A stretch of 38,604 nt of DNA from Photobacterium sanguinicancri. GTDB lineage: Bacteria > Pseudomonadota > Gammaproteobacteria > Enterobacterales > Vibrionaceae. The stretch's first letter is position 1. Each line of letters opens with the position of its first letter. The position numbers and the translations under genes were made by a program. Under the pieces are notes generated by a model. The model was not told the DNA's origin, did not search any database, and worked only from the letters and a program-made list of their open reading frames with translations. Shown here in pieces: positions 6,912 through 16,858 of this stretch. The stretch spans positions 1 through 38,604 of the forward strand of contig NZ_NOIF01000026.1 in the NCBI RefSeq assembly GCF_002265265.1. The letters run 5' to 3'.

Positions 6912-8345
6912 ATGCTCAAAACATGTTTACGGCCATTAGGGATTTTAGCGACGGTACTTAGCCTCGTCGCATGTCAGGGAGACAACAAGCTCGATTTAGA
7001 GTCACTTAATGTGGCTAATATTAACCAATTCAACGCTTCCTCGCGCGGCTATGTCATTACCGAACATAATGATTTGTTGGCAATACCCGAGTTTATCCAA
7101 GAGATCCATCGCTTAAGCGCATCACTTGCTGATCAACATTGGTTAAAAAACCCAAAGTTTATTGCACAAGCAAATAGCCTTAGAGTACATTTTCAAGCCA
7201 GTGAATTGCATGAAGCAAAAATTTTTATCGCTGCACTTGATGAAGCTATCTCTCAATACTCATCTAACATTGCCAAAGTCAACGCTCTCGCTAACGTCAA
7301 GCAGCGGGAAATTGATGCTGATCTCATTGCCTACCAGGCAACACTCAATGACCTTGAGCATACCTTAGCTATCCTAAAAACACCGATCCATGAATACGAA
7401 ACACGGTTAGATAAACTCTCTGACGCTATCGCTGATGAGTCTCGTCATTTCGCTAGGTTGAGAAACGATTTTCAGGCTTCATTCCGAGAACTAGATTCTG
7501 ATGATCATCCAATGGCCTATGACATACGCTTTAGCTATGTTCAACAACCTCGATCTATGTGCAGTCGTTTTGATGAAATGCGTGAATTAATCACTACCAT
7601 CGACGAGGGCTGTACCTACGTAAATAGAGAGGAGTTACTCGATGAAATATCAACGACGTCTCACCCTCAAGCTGAGCAACTCATCGACTATTACGCCCCT
7701 CTGCTGTGGCTGTCTATGACAAAGCTCAGTGGCTTCTTTGATACAAATTACAACACACAGTTCTTTCCACATAATCTTCGCCACCTGCATGCAAAAACTA
7801 AAATTGCGCTGAACGAGAAGCGTATATTAATGCAGGGTAATACCCATGAGTTGCTGGAAGACTACGAGTATCGCCTTGCTCAGTTAAAAAACGAACATGC
7901 TCGGAATATCCCATATGATTTTGTTGATGAGCAATTTACAGTTGATACTAACAGTGATGCTTTCGTTCATTACTTCGAGCAATATGCCGCTGAGAACAAC
8001 TACTCGTTATATCAACCCATTGACCGATTTAAAGAGTTGATTAATGATCAGGCAGCCATCAAACAATTCACGTCAGCGTATGCTAAAAAAACACTAAGTA
8101 ACTACCCTGCCACCTTAACATTTCAAGTAACAGGCCGTGGTTATTACAATGTTCCTTCAAGAGAAAAAGCAATCGGCATTATTTTCGACTTCTACCATAG
8201 CGAGCAGCACATGATTTTAAGTAATCGTGCACGCAAAGGATTACCCGTGATTGTGACAGAGCACACTCCAGGTTTTCATCACATCGAAGGGGTTTCCTTG
8301 GTAACAGAATTAGATCGACGTTTACAAGCCTTCATTCTCAGTTAA
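6912..8345 (+). CDS. Hypothetical lipoprotein, about 477 residues
   Basis: I do not recognise a named family. Starting at the ATG 6912 gives a clear lipoprotein signal: MLKTCLRPLG, a hydrophobic stretch, then the lipobox LVAC followed by QGDN. The open frame extends upstream to a TTG at 6849, but that would put 21 polar residues before the signal. After the signal come long helical, heptad-like stretches (about 120-190, with IDADLIAYQATLNDLEHTL) suggesting a coiled coil, two Cys residues in a Cys-rich central part (SMCSRFDEM and EGCTYVN), and a C-terminal part with TFQVTGRGYYNVPSREKAIG. It is probably an envelope structural or anchoring protein. It stands alone between a divergent crotonase and a short ORF. 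Confidence 0.75.
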   Translation: MLKTCLRPLGILATVLSLVACQGDNKLDLESLNVANINQFNASSRGYVITEHNDLLAIPEFIQEIHRLSASLADQHWLKNPKFIAQANSLRVHFQASELHEAKIFIAALDEAISQYSSNIAKVNALANVKQREIDADLIAYQATLNDLEHTLAILKTPIHEYETRLDKLSDAIADESRHFARLRNDFQASFRELDSDDHPMAYDIRFSYVQQPRSMCSRFDEMRELITTIDEGCTYVNREELLDEISTTSHPQAEQLIDYYAPLLWLSMTKLSGFFDTNYNTQFFPHNLRHLHAKTKIALNEKRILMQGNTHELLEDYEYRLAQLKNEHARNIPYDFVDEQFTVDTNSDAFVHYFEQYAAENNYSLYQPIDRFKELINDQAAIKQFTSAYAKKTLSNYPATLTFQVTGRGYYNVPSREKAIGIIFDFYHSEQHMILSNRARKGLPVIVTEHTPGFHHIEGVSLVTELDRRLQAFILS

Positions 8346-8448
8346 CGACTACACGACTTAAAAGTCTTACGATTGAGACAACAGCCAAGGATTGGCTAAT
8401 CAATACTTTCTTAGTATCTATTTTATGGATTAATAATGGGAAAGTTTC

Positions 8449-8646
8449 ATGGAACAAAAAGTCTTAATCGCTGACACCCAAGCCATCTTGGATGCCTTTT
8501 TAGATAACGGCTTACATCGTGATCATACTATCTACTGTCAATTTCCACATTGTACAAAGAACAACGATGAACAACGTTTATTCGAAGCGCAATACATCGA
8601 ATTTAATGACGGTTATAGCTGCAGTAAAAATTGGAAAATGCTCTAG
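8449..8646 (+). CDS. Small hypothetical protein (65 aa)
   Basis: The ATG is preceded by a GGGAAAG ribosome-binding stretch, and the codon use looks normal. The protein begins MEQKVLIADTQAILDAFLDN and contains CQFPHC, with a third Cys near the end (YSCSKNW); no hydrophobic segment is seen, so it should be cytoplasmic. The CxxxxC pair could bind metal, but this is speculative. No family is recognised. It sits between two lipoprotein genes with gaps of about 100 bp. Confidence 0.55.
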   Translation: MEQKVLIADTQAILDAFLDNGLHRDHTIYCQFPHCTKNNDEQRLFEAQYIEFNDGYSCSKNWKML

Positions 8647-8730
8647 CATCTCTTTATTTAAGCCATTGCTATACTCATAACGTATCTACATGACATCCCC
8701 TTGTCTCTAGTTTCAAAGCGAGGTGCCAGC

Positions 8731-9261
8731 ATGAATAACGTTCTTTCTTGCGTATTTTGTTGTGCGTTACTGGGTAGCCTTATTGCCTGTACTGCTGATG
8801 TATCAACAGATTACGATAAGCAAACTAACTACGCACAATTCAAAACATATCAGTTTGCTGTACAGCCTGATGATGACTCAACATCACTAGATGCTGTTCG
8901 TGTGGAAAATGCTATCACTCGTGAATTACAAACCCATGGATTAACATTAAGCAAAGATAAAGCTGCCGATGTCACTATTCGTCATGCGATTCAAAGCCAA
9001 TCCGACTATCAATCTAGCGGAACATCGTTTGGTTTTGGGTATGGGTTTAATAACGTAGGGATTGGTGTCAGCACGCCAACACAATATAAAGAATACAAAT
9101 ACGGTAAGCTGATTGTGGAGATGGTGGCAACCAATAGTAACCAAGTAGTTTGGCGATCGGTTTCACAACGTAAGTTGAAAGAAACCATGTCGCCAGATGA
9201 CAGAGAAGCTTTCATTGACGAACAAATTGGTGAAATGTTTAAGAACTACCCGCCACAATAA
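8731..9261 (+). CDS. DUF4136-type lipoprotein
   Basis: Using the ATG at 8731, which has an AGGTG ribosome-binding site, gives 176 residues with a lipoprotein signal: hydrophobic LSCVFCCALLGSLIAC, where the last Cys would be lipidated. An upstream in-frame start at 8701 adds ten residues and has no better signal. The mature part starts with DVSTDYDKQTNYAQFKTYQF, the characteristic opening of DUF4136 lipoproteins, and continues with a Gly/Phe-rich patch (GTSFGFGYGFNNVGIGVS) and a conserved VWRSVSQ near the C-terminus. Proteins of this family sit in the envelope and have no established function. A bidirectional terminator follows. Confidence 0.85.
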   Translation: MNNVLSCVFCCALLGSLIACTADVSTDYDKQTNYAQFKTYQFAVQPDDDSTSLDAVRVENAITRELQTHGLTLSKDKAADVTIRHAIQSQSDYQSSGTSFGFGYGFNNVGIGVSTPTQYKEYKYGKLIVEMVATNSNQVVWRSVSQRKLKETMSPDDREAFIDEQIGEMFKNYPPQ

Positions 9262-9317
9262 TACTGGCGCTATTGTGTGTTTTTGTATTCACTTTCACCT
9301 TACATATACCATATAAA

Positions 9318-9342
9318 AAACCCAGCAAAATATGCTGGGTTT
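9318..9342. terminator. Bidirectional intrinsic terminator
   Basis: AAACCCAGCA (9318-9327) pairs with TGCTGGGTTT (9333-9342) over a short loop, flanked by A-tracts on one side and T-tracts on the other. It serves both the DUF4136 gene and the convergent aroG gene. Confidence 0.85.
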
Positions 9343-9370
9343 ATTATTTACGGTATACCACTTTAAAGCA

Positions 9371-10423
9371 TTATGCGTTACGACGCTTTTCCACATCGGC
9401 AGCTAACTGACGTAACACCGTTTCAGTGTCTTCCCAACCAATGCATGCATCAGTAATACTTTGACCATAAGTGCCCTTCTCGCCTTCAGCCAAATCTTGA
9501 CGACCTTCAACTAGGTGGCTTTCAATCATCACACCAAAGATAGCTTTGTTACCTTGAGCAACTTGCCCACCAACATCTTCCGAAACAACAAGTTGACGCT
9601 TGAATTGTTTAAGACTATTCGCATGACTGAAATCAACCATGACTTTTTGACGGTGACCTGCTTTATCAAGCTGCTCAGTAACAGCATTCACATCCGATTC
9701 ACTGTAGTTAGGCTCTTTACCACCACGAAGGATGATATGGCAATCTTCATTACCAGCCGTTGAAACAATTGCAGAATGACCATATTTGGTTACTGATAAA
9801 AAGTGGTGTGGCGCACTGGCTGAACCAATCGCGTCTGTAGCAATTTTGATATTACCATCAGTGCCATTTTTAAAGCCGACTGGACATGAAAGGCCAGATG
9901 ACAATTCACGGTGCACTTGCGATTCTGTAGTACGTGCACCAATCGCGCCCCAACTGATCAAATCACCCATGTATTGCGGTGTAATCATATCAAGGAACTC
10001 ACCCGCCGTTGGCATACCCATGTCAGTCAGATCAAGCAGTAGCTTACGACCAATGCGCAAACCATCATTAAGCTTAAAGCTACCATCCATGTATGGGTCG
10101 TTAATAAGGCCTTTCCAACCTACAGTGGTACGTGGTTTTTCGAAGTAAACACGCATCACAATTTCAAGGTTACCCTTCAATTCATCACGCAGCGTTTTGA
10201 GTTTCTTGCCATATTCGATAGCCGCTTCGGTATCGTGAATAGAACAGGGACCAACAATAACCAGTAAACGGTCATCGTTGTCATTCAGAATATTGTGGAT
10301 GGCTTTACGGGCTTCAAACACCGTTTCTGACGCCGTTTCGGTAGCCGGAAACTTCTCTAAGACGGCAACTGGTGGTAATAGTTCTTTTACTTCGCGGATG
10401 CGAACATCATCTGTTTTATGCAT
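9371..10423 (-). CDS. aroG: 3-deoxy-7-phosphoheptulonate synthase (DAHP synthase)
   Basis: This enzyme condenses phosphoenolpyruvate and erythrose-4-phosphate, the first step of the shikimate pathway. The protein is co-linear with the E. coli type I enzyme along its whole length: DDVRIREVKELLPPVAVLEK, GPCSIHD, EIVMRVYFEKPRTTVGWKG, FLDMITPQY, GARTTESQ, GLSCPVGFKNGTDG, ILRGGKEPNY, VDFSHANS and ITDACIGWEDT near the end. It is closest in feel to AroG (the Phe-sensitive isozyme), though AroF or AroH specificity cannot be settled by eye. I chose the ATG at 10423 (MHKTDDVRI), which has a GGGAAG ribosome-binding site and fits the family length; the frame stays open 32 codons further upstream. Confidence 0.93.
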   Translation of the reverse strand: MHKTDDVRIREVKELLPPVAVLEKFPATETASETVFEARKAIHNILNDNDDRLLVIVGPCSIHDTEAAIEYGKKLKTLRDELKGNLEIVMRVYFEKPRTTVGWKGLINDPYMDGSFKLNDGLRIGRKLLLDLTDMGMPTAGEFLDMITPQYMGDLISWGAIGARTTESQVHRELSSGLSCPVGFKNGTDGNIKIATDAIGSASAPHHFLSVTKYGHSAIVSTAGNEDCHIILRGGKEPNYSESDVNAVTEQLDKAGHRQKVMVDFSHANSLKQFKRQLVVSEDVGGQVAQGNKAIFGVMIESHLVEGRQDLAEGEKGTYGQSITDACIGWEDTETVLRQLAADVEKRRNA

Positions 10424-10710
10424 TATTTTAACTTCCCGTGTAACATCTTCAACAAGTGCTCTCTTGCTGCTTTTTTCATCCAGTCGTTTTAACTTATCGC
10501 CTTCATCCGCATTGTGCAATTGCTTATTGAAAGAAAATTACAGTTTATTTCTAACAAAAAGCAGATTATTGCATTACATACTTACGATGTTTTTTATCAA
10601 TTGGCCCTAAGTTGTATTTTTATCGTCCAAATGTGCCGTCTATCTTTGAAATATCACCATCAAAGCAATAACATGACATAAACAAACTCTAAAAAAATTA
10701 GGAACATCGC

Positions 10711-11448
10711 TTGGCTAAAGAGGCATTAATTGCTTTCGAGCAAGTAGATAAATGGTACGGCAACTTTCATGCTCTCAAGTCGATAGATTTAACTATCAAC
10801 CATGGTGAGCGCTTAGTTATTTGCGGACCATCCGGCTCAGGTAAATCAACGTTAATCAGGTGTATTAATGGCCTTGAAAAGTATGATTCAGGCCTTATTA
10901 CCGTTGCTGGTAAAAAACTCGATTCAAAGCACTTGCAAACTATTCGCGGCAAAGTTGGGATGGTTTTCCAACATTTTAACCTTTTCCCGCATCTTACTGT
11001 TCTTGAAAATCTTACCCTCGCGCCGAAACGCGTACTAAAGCTTTCCACCCGCGATGCTAACGCACTCGCCAGAGAGTATTTAGAGCGTGTTCATATAGGT
11101 CATCAAGCCGATAAATACCCGGCCCAGCTTTCAGGCGGCCAACAACAACGTGTCGCTATTGCTCGCTCACTTTGTATGAAACCTGATATTTTGCTTTTCG
11201 ATGAACCAACCTCAGCTTTAGACCCTGAAATGATCCGTGAAGTACTGGATGTTATGAAAGAACTCGCCAATGAAGGGATCACCATGGTGTGTGTCACACA
11301 TGAAATGGGGTTTGCACGCCAAGTTGCCGATCGCGTTGTTTTTATGGACGAAGGAGAAATTGTTGAAGTCGCACCACCAGCGCAACTTTTTGATGCGCCT
11401 CAGCATGCCCGCACCCAACAATTTCTTGAACAAATTCTGAGTTATTAA
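10711..11448 (+). CDS. Polar amino acid ABC transporter, ATP-binding protein
   Basis: The 245-residue ATPase has Walker [10 protein letters not shown] (about 40-48), the Q-loop [12 protein letters not shown], the signature [13 protein letters not shown] and Walker B ILLFDEP, followed by the switch His in CVTHEMGFA. The overall sequence is that of the GlnQ/AapP group, which powers uptake of polar amino acids. It starts with TTG preceded by AGGAA. It is the first gene of a four-gene operon (ATPase, permease, binding protein, permease); the first permease starts 8 bp downstream. The substrate (glutamine, glutamate, or general L-amino acids) is not decided by this subunit. Confidence 0.92.
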   Translation: MAKEALIAFEQVDKWYGNFHALKSIDLTINHGERLVICGPSGSGKSTLIRCINGLEKYDSGLITVAGKKLDSKHLQTIRGKVGMVFQHFNLFPHLTVLENLTLAPKRVLKLSTRDANALAREYLERVHIGHQADKYPAQLSGGQQQRVAIARSLCMKPDILLFDEPTSALDPEMIREVLDVMKELANEGITMVCVTHEMGFARQVADRVVFMDEGEIVEVAPPAQLFDAPQHARTQQFLEQILSY

Positions 11449-11455
11449 CGCGCCA

Positions 11456-12265
11456 ATGAAGACTTATTTCGCAACAACTGTGCGTATTCTCAAACCTGTG
11501 GTCTCAGGCGTGTTACAGATCACTGTCATTGGCCTTGCCATCTATTGGCTACTACAAAGCGGTGCTGATGCGATGAATTATCGCTGGCAATGGTATCGTA
11601 TTCCACAATACTTATGGTTTGTTGAAGATGGCGAATGGTTTCCGGCTGAATTACTGGAAGGTTTGCTTGTCACTCTAAAGATTTCAGCCGTTAGCCTTAT
11701 CTTTACCTTAGTTATAGGTTTAACCACAGCACTGCTTAGGCTCTCAGACTCAGTTGTCGGACGCGGTATTGCACGTACCTATATCGAACTGATTCGAAAT
11801 ACCCCACTACTAGTACAAATATACTTACTCTACTTTGTATTTGGACCCGTACTAGGGTTAGAGCGATTTACAACAGCAGTATTAGCCCTTTCGCTTTTTC
11901 AGGGCGCTTATACCGCAGAGATATTTCGTGCTGGCTTAACAGGCCTTTCTCGTGGTCAATTCGAAGCAAGCCAAAGCCTAGGGCTATCAAACACAGACAG
12001 TTATCGCTTTGTCATTTTGCCGCAGGTTATTCGTCGAATTTTGCCCCCACTCACAAATGAAACTGTTTCCTTAGTAAAAAATTCTTCTATTGTCAGCGTT
12101 ATGGCTATTTTTGATTTAACCACAGAAGGGCGGAATATTGTGGCCGATACTGCGATGCCCTTTGAAGTTTGGTTTACCGTCGCAGCCGTTTACCTGTGTA
12201 TCACCTTAGTGCTGTCTGGTTTTGCAGCATGGCTAGGACACAAGCTTAACGTGCCTAGCCACTAA
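11456..12265 (+). CDS. Polar amino acid ABC transporter, permease (first)
   Basis: The 269-residue HisM/GlnP-type permease has about five to six membrane helices. A long N-terminal periplasmic loop (MNYRWQWYRIPQYLWF) precedes the transporter core, as in the AapQ/BztB group. The family signature that contacts the ATPase is present: FEASQSLGLSNTDSYRFVILPQ (EAA loop), preceded by TYIELIRNTPLLVQIYLLYF. It works together with the second permease at 13192-14106 as a heterodimer. The start is ATG. Confidence 0.9.
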   Translation: MKTYFATTVRILKPVVSGVLQITVIGLAIYWLLQSGADAMNYRWQWYRIPQYLWFVEDGEWFPAELLEGLLVTLKISAVSLIFTLVIGLTTALLRLSDSVVGRGIARTYIELIRNTPLLVQIYLLYFVFGPVLGLERFTTAVLALSLFQGAYTAEIFRAGLTGLSRGQFEASQSLGLSNTDSYRFVILPQVIRRILPPLTNETVSLVKNSSIVSVMAIFDLTTEGRNIVADTAMPFEVWFTVAAVYLCITLVLSGFAAWLGHKLNVPSH

Positions 12266-12379
12266 ACTTTTAAACCATTAAATTTTCACTTAGAAACATC
12301 TAGCAAATACAGATAAACCCCTGATAAAAAATTAAAAGCGACACACTATGAAAGTAATTTACTTACGGAGAAAGGATGC

Positions 12380-13189
12380 ATGAAACGATTATTTGCTGCT
12401 TTTTTAGCAATGTTTGCGCTCATGATGAGCACTCAATCACTAGCGGCTGATAAAAGCACGTTAGTGGATATTAAAGAACGCGGTACGTTGCGTGTTGGGT
12501 TGTCAACTTTTGTCCCCTGGGCAATGCGAGATCAACAAGGCGAACTGATCGGCTTTGAAGTTGATGTTGCTCGTCGCTTAGCGAAAGATGCTGGTTTGAA
12601 AGTGGAATTTATTCCTACAGCATGGGATGGCATCATTCCTGCTCTGCTCGCCGGCAAATTCGATGTCATTATTGGCGGCTTATCGATTACGCCTCAACGT
12701 AATATGAGTGTGCTGTTTACCGCACCTTATGCACATTCTGGAGTACAACTTGCTGCAAATAAAACGATGACTGATGGTAAATCGGCTATTGCAGATTTCA
12801 ACAAGCGCAGTGTGACATTAGCAGTACGTCGTGGTGCATTCACAGTACAAACCGCTAAAAAGTACTTCCCAAAAGCCAAGCTTCGCCAATTTGATGATGA
12901 CGCACAAGCGTTCCAAGAAGTCTTAAACGGTAATGCCCATGCCGTACTCGCGTCTTCACCAAAACCCGAGCAAATGGCAATTCAGTACAACGAGAAGCTT
13001 TATATCCCATTAACCGATCGTCTTGATCGTGGTTCAGAAGCATTTGCAATTCGTCATGGTGAATTCGATCTGCTGAACTTCTTTAATAACTGGATCCTAC
13101 TGCGTACTGAAGATGGCTGGCTCAAAGAACGTCACGACTACTGGTTCACCACTCTAGACTGGCAAAACGCGGTTGCTGAAGGACAATAA
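12380..13189 (+). CDS. Polar amino acid ABC transporter, periplasmic binding protein
   Basis: The 269-residue protein has a classical Sec signal peptide (MKRLFAAFLAMFALMMSTQ, cleavage expected after SLA before AD). The mature part follows the SBP_bac_3 pattern: LVDIKERGTLRVGLSTFVPW, GELIGFEVDVARRLAKDAG, AWDGIIPALLAGKFDVIIGG and SITPQRNMSVLFTAPYAHSG. It delivers the amino acid to the two permeases. A good AGAAAGGA ribosome-binding site lies upstream, and about 115 bp separate it from the first permease, enough for its own RNA processing or a weak promoter. Substrate specificity is not assigned. Confidence 0.92.
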   Translation: MKRLFAAFLAMFALMMSTQSLAADKSTLVDIKERGTLRVGLSTFVPWAMRDQQGELIGFEVDVARRLAKDAGLKVEFIPTAWDGIIPALLAGKFDVIIGGLSITPQRNMSVLFTAPYAHSGVQLAANKTMTDGKSAIADFNKRSVTLAVRRGAFTVQTAKKYFPKAKLRQFDDDAQAFQEVLNGNAHAVLASSPKPEQMAIQYNEKLYIPLTDRLDRGSEAFAIRHGEFDLLNFFNNWILLRTEDGWLKERHDYWFTTLDWQNAVAEGQ

Positions 13190-13191
13190 CA

Positions 13192-14106
13192 TTGGCAATA
13201 ATGCAATCCAATAACATACAGGCACCACGTGTGCCTGTATGGAAAAAACTCAACAAGCTCGACTTTACACTGCTAACAATGCTAGCGGTGTTCGCTACTT
13301 GGCTTGCTTACCGTTCGACTATTGGCGTCCATTACCAATGGAACTGGTCACGCGCTTTTGACCTCATCTTTACATCAGGAAAAAGTGGTGAGCTGCCGTA
13401 CTTCTTTCAAGGCTTTATAGCGACGTTACGCTTAAGCTTATGGGGGATCTTGTTTGCTGGTATCTTGGGGCTATTACTCGGCTTAGCAAGGCGATCATCA
13501 TTTACGTTATTACGATTACCTGCTCAAGCTTATATTCAATTAGTGAGAAACATTCCACCCTTGGTTTTTGTTTTCATCTTCTATTTTTTTATCTCCAGCC
13601 AGCTCGTGCCTGCCATTGGTCTTGCCGATGTATTACGTCATCATGATGGTGATATAAATACCTTCCAAGCCTTTCTGTTTGGCCCTACCGCCCTATGGGA
13701 AAATGTTTTTTCAGGGGTGCTGTGTGTGGGCTTAATTTCAGCGGCCTACATTGCAGAAATTGTACGTTCAGGCATTGATAATATAGCCAAAGGGCAATGG
13801 GAAGCGGCAAATTCGCTGGGGTTAACGGGGTGGGATCGCTTTCGTTATGTGATTTTCCCACAAGCACTAACAGGAATCGTACCGCCACTTGCGGGCCAAT
13901 TTATTTCTTTGGTTAAAGACTCATCAATTATTTCATTAATTTCGATTCAAGAGCTTACTTTTGTGGGTAGTGAAATAGCGAATTCCTCTGGGCTTATCTT
14001 TGAAATTTGGCTACTCGTTGGCGCAGGGTATCTCATTTTGTGTCTTGGCTTATCTCTCATGTTTTCTCACCTAGAAACACGTAGCCAACGCCACCTTCAA
14101 CGATAA
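13192..14106 (+). CDS. Polar amino acid ABC transporter, permease (second)
   Basis: The 304-residue partner permease starts two bases after the binding-protein stop. It could begin at TTG 13192 or at ATG 13201; I keep the first because spacing to the ribosome-binding site (GAAGGACAAT) suits it. It has an N-terminal cytoplasmic extension, a helix around 28-45, a periplasmic YQWNWSRAFDLIF region and the core motif QLVRNIPPLVFVFIFYFF, then the EAA loop WEAANSLGLTGWDRFRYVIFPQ. Length and order match the AapM/BztC-like half. It completes the transporter. Confidence 0.9.
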   Translation: MAIMQSNNIQAPRVPVWKKLNKLDFTLLTMLAVFATWLAYRSTIGVHYQWNWSRAFDLIFTSGKSGELPYFFQGFIATLRLSLWGILFAGILGLLLGLARRSSFTLLRLPAQAYIQLVRNIPPLVFVFIFYFFISSQLVPAIGLADVLRHHDGDINTFQAFLFGPTALWENVFSGVLCVGLISAAYIAEIVRSGIDNIAKGQWEAANSLGLTGWDRFRYVIFPQALTGIVPPLAGQFISLVKDSSIISLISIQELTFVGSEIANSSGLIFEIWLLVGAGYLILCLGLSLMFSHLETRSQRHLQR

Positions 14107-14139
14107 GAGAGCCATAACATTCGGCTTTAATTTCCTTCT

Positions 14140-14170
14140 AGCGGCGTAAGCTCAAATATCTTACGCTGCT
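14140..14170. terminator. Hairpin downstream of the amino acid transporter operon
   Basis: AGCGGCGTAAG (14140-14150) pairs with CTTACGCTGCT (14160-14170) with a single G-T pair and a 9-nt loop. The following TACCCACTCT is not a good U-tract, so this may be a Rho-assisted end or an RNA-stabilising hairpin rather than a strong intrinsic terminator. Confidence 0.45.
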
Positions 14171-14317
14171 TACCCACTCTACTCCCCTTCATCTCCTATC
14201 CCTTGCCTTGCCTTACCTTTGATAACTTTTATCTATCAAAACCATAAATTAATACGAATATCTTTATTAACGCATCCCTTCTATTCTAAAACCATAGATT
14301 TTCAATGGAACAAAGCA

Positions 14318-15190
14318 ATGAGCAAGAGTGCGTTAATAGTAGAAGGTGGTGCTATGCGAGGTATCTTCGCCAGTGGTGTGTTAGACGCCTTCATGGAAGA
14401 AGATTTTTTACCTTACGATTTTGCTATCGGTGTATCCGCAGGTGCTTCAAACCTCGTTGGCTACTTATCTCACGCACCGCTGCGCAGCTTTAATGTCATT
14501 ACTACCATGGCCACGGACAGAGCTTTTTTTAACCCTGCTCGTTTTGCCAAAGGTGGCAACCTAGTTGATGTGAAGTGGCTTTGGGAAGAGTCTAACAATC
14601 GATACCCTTTTAATAGCGACAAGCTTTTCTCAACAATCCCACTTTATGCAGCCGTTACCAATATCGACACAGGTAATGCTGATTATTATCAGGTAAAGCC
14701 AAATACACTATCGAAAATCATTGAAGCAACAACCGCACTACCAATCGCCTACCGTGAAACGCCTTGCTTTTCAGGTGGCTGTTATACCGATGGCGGTGTC
14801 GCTGATTCTATTCCAGTGAAAGAAGCATACCGACAAGGTGCTAGAGATATTACGGTGATCTTGTCACACCCTCTGAGCTATGAAATGAAGCCAGCAAAAT
14901 ACCCTTGGTTACTGAAAAAATTACTATCTCGCTACCCCAATATTGCGGAATCTATGGCTGTCAGAGCGAGTAACTATAATCAATCACTGGACTTCATTCG
15001 CAATCCACCCAGCGATGCGCAAATCCGAGTGATCGCACCACCTGAAGATTTTGCCATTAAGCGGCTGACGATGGATAAGGCATTACTTAACACAGGATAT
15101 GTGATGGGTAAAAAAGCGGGCGAAGAACACCTTGCGATTCAAAGGGGCAGCTATGGCTTACATGATGAAAATTGCCATTTCTGTTTCTAA
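14318..15190 (+). CDS. Patatin-like phospholipase family protein (YjjU-like)
   Basis: Starting at the ATG 14318 gives 290 residues beginning MSKSALIVEGGAMRGIFASG, where GGAMRG is the oxyanion-hole motif of patatins. The nucleophile Ser is in IGVSAGAS (GxSxG), and the catalytic Asp is in TDGGVADSIPV. An upstream in-frame start at 14219 would add a hydrophobic, poorly conserved-looking stretch. The protein is predicted cytoplasmic and should hydrolyse acyl ester bonds in lipids. The C-terminus NCHFCF carries two Cys. It stands alone between the ABC operon and the catalase gene. The architecture matches E. coli YjjU. Confidence 0.88.
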   Translation: MSKSALIVEGGAMRGIFASGVLDAFMEEDFLPYDFAIGVSAGASNLVGYLSHAPLRSFNVITTMATDRAFFNPARFAKGGNLVDVKWLWEESNNRYPFNSDKLFSTIPLYAAVTNIDTGNADYYQVKPNTLSKIIEATTALPIAYRETPCFSGGCYTDGGVADSIPVKEAYRQGARDITVILSHPLSYEMKPAKYPWLLKKLLSRYPNIAESMAVRASNYNQSLDFIRNPPSDAQIRVIAPPEDFAIKRLTMDKALLNTGYVMGKKAGEEHLAIQRGSYGLHDENCHFCF

Positions 15191-15337
15191 CGAAACATTG
15201 TTTATACGCTGAAAAGATTAAGTGTCATTTTTCATAAGAAATAACAATTACATTCATTAGCAAAATGTACAGTCGTTAGCATCATCATCAATCCGATATA
15301 ACGTCAAAGTACACCCTACAAGTAGAAGGAATTAGCC

Positions 15338-16792
15338 ATGAGTAAGAAATTAACAACAGCGGCGGGTTGCCCTGTAGCCCACAACCAAAATGTACAAACA
15401 GCAGGAAAAAGAGGCCCTCAACTGTTACAAGATGTGTGGTTTTTAGAAAAGCTCGCACATTTTGATCGTGAAGTGATCCCTGAGCGCCGCATGCACGCAA
15501 AAGGCTCAGGTGCCTATGGTACGTTTACGGTAACTCACGATATTACTCAATATACCAAAGCTAAGATTTTCTCTGACATTGGAAAAAAAACTGACCTTTT
15601 TGCTCGCTTTACCACGGTAGCTGGTGAACGTGGCGCTGCAGATGCTGAGCGTGATATCCGCGGGTTTGCCCTCAAGTTTTACACCGAGGAAGGTAACTGG
15701 GATCTAGTGGGTAATAATACGCCGGTGTTCTTTTTACGTGATCCACTGAAGTTTCCAGATCTAAACCACGCTGTTAAACGCGACCCACGCACCAATATGC
15801 GCAGTGCAAAAAACAACTGGGATTTTTGGACATCGCTACCTGAAGCGTTACACCAAATCACAATTGTAATGAGTGACCGTGGTATTCCAGCCACTTACCG
15901 CCATATGCATGGTTTTGGTAGTCATACCTTTAGCTTCATCAATAGTGACAACGAACGTTTTTGGGTTAAATTCCACTTTAAGTCTCAGCAAGGTATTAAA
16001 AACTTGTCTGACGCTGAAGCCGAGAAAATCATTGGGCAAGATCGTGAAAGCCATCACCGTGATTTGCTTGAAAGCATCGATAATCAAGATTTCCCTAAGT
16101 GGACTTTGCACATTCAGATCATGCCAGAAGATGATGCCTCTAAGGTGTCATATAACCCATTCGATCTTACAAAAATATGGCCACATAAAGACTACCCATT
16201 AATTGAAGTGGGTGAACTAGAGCTAAACCGTAATCCAGAAAACTTCTTTGCTGAAGTCGAACAATCCGCGTTCAACCCAGCAAGTGTGGTTCCAGGAATC
16301 AGCTTCTCACCAGACAAAATGCTACAAGGGCGTTTGTTCTCATACGGTGATGCACAACGTTATCGTTTAGGTGTTAACCACCACAGTATCCCAGTGAATG
16401 CTCCTCGCTGCCCTGTTCATAGCTACCACCGTGACGGTGCGATGCGTGTCGATGGCAACCATGGCGGGACATTAGGCTACGAGCCAAATGATCAAGGTGA
16501 ATGGGCAGAACAACCAGACTTCTCTGAGCCACCGCTAAGTTTAGACGGCGCTGCTGCACACTGGGATCACCGAGAAGATGATGATTACTTTAGCCAACCG
16601 GGTGATTTGTTCCGCTTAATGACGCCAGAGAAACAAACGATTCTGTTCGATAACACGGCGCGTAATCTGCAAGGTGTACCCGAAGAGATTCAAATCCGCC
16701 ACTTAACACACTGTTATAAAGCCGATCCAGCTTATGGCGATGGCATCGCGAAATTGCTAGGAATTGATGCAAGTAAATACCAAGATAAGTAA
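15338..16792 (+). CDS. katA: Catalase, small-subunit haem type (KatA-like)
   Basis: The 484-residue length matches clade-3 monofunctional catalases. Catalytic features are visible: the distal His (about residue 53) in [13 protein letters not shown], the conserved Asn region [27 protein letters not shown]-type segment [12 protein letters not shown], and the proximal haem Tyr in [14 protein letters not shown], followed by [13 protein letters not shown]. It breaks hydrogen peroxide down in the cytoplasm. The ATG has an AGAAGGAATT ribosome-binding site. The gene is monocistronic with a hairpin terminator after it. No OxyR site could be recognised confidently upstream. Confidence 0.94.
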   Translation: MSKKLTTAAGCPVAHNQNVQTAGKRGPQLLQDVWFLEKLAHFDREVIPERRMHAKGSGAYGTFTVTHDITQYTKAKIFSDIGKKTDLFARFTTVAGERGAADAERDIRGFALKFYTEEGNWDLVGNNTPVFFLRDPLKFPDLNHAVKRDPRTNMRSAKNNWDFWTSLPEALHQITIVMSDRGIPATYRHMHGFGSHTFSFINSDNERFWVKFHFKSQQGIKNLSDAEAEKIIGQDRESHHRDLLESIDNQDFPKWTLHIQIMPEDDASKVSYNPFDLTKIWPHKDYPLIEVGELELNRNPENFFAEVEQSAFNPASVVPGISFSPDKMLQGRLFSYGDAQRYRLGVNHHSIPVNAPRCPVHSYHRDGAMRVDGNHGGTLGYEPNDQGEWAEQPDFSEPPLSLDGAAAHWDHREDDDYFSQPGDLFRLMTPEKQTILFDNTARNLQGVPEEIQIRHLTHCYKADPAYGDGIAKLLGIDASKYQDK

Positions 16793-16827
16793 CAGGCATT
16801 ATTCTTCATAACGTCTCGGTATAACGC

Positions 16828-16858
16828 AATATTGGCAACCAAATTGGTTGCCAATATT
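16828..16858 (+). terminator. Hairpin terminator after the catalase gene
   Basis: AATATTGGCAACC (16828-16840) and GGTTGCCAATATT (16846-16858) form a perfect 13-bp stem with a 5-nt loop, followed by ATTTCG. It begins 36 bp after the catalase stop codon. Confidence 0.7.

Noticed and set aside
10424..10519. N-terminal extension of AroG, or an attenuator leader peptide
   Set aside because: The 32 extra codons start with TTG without a good ribosome-binding site and have no Phe/Tyr/Trp run; the ATG at 10423 fits the family.
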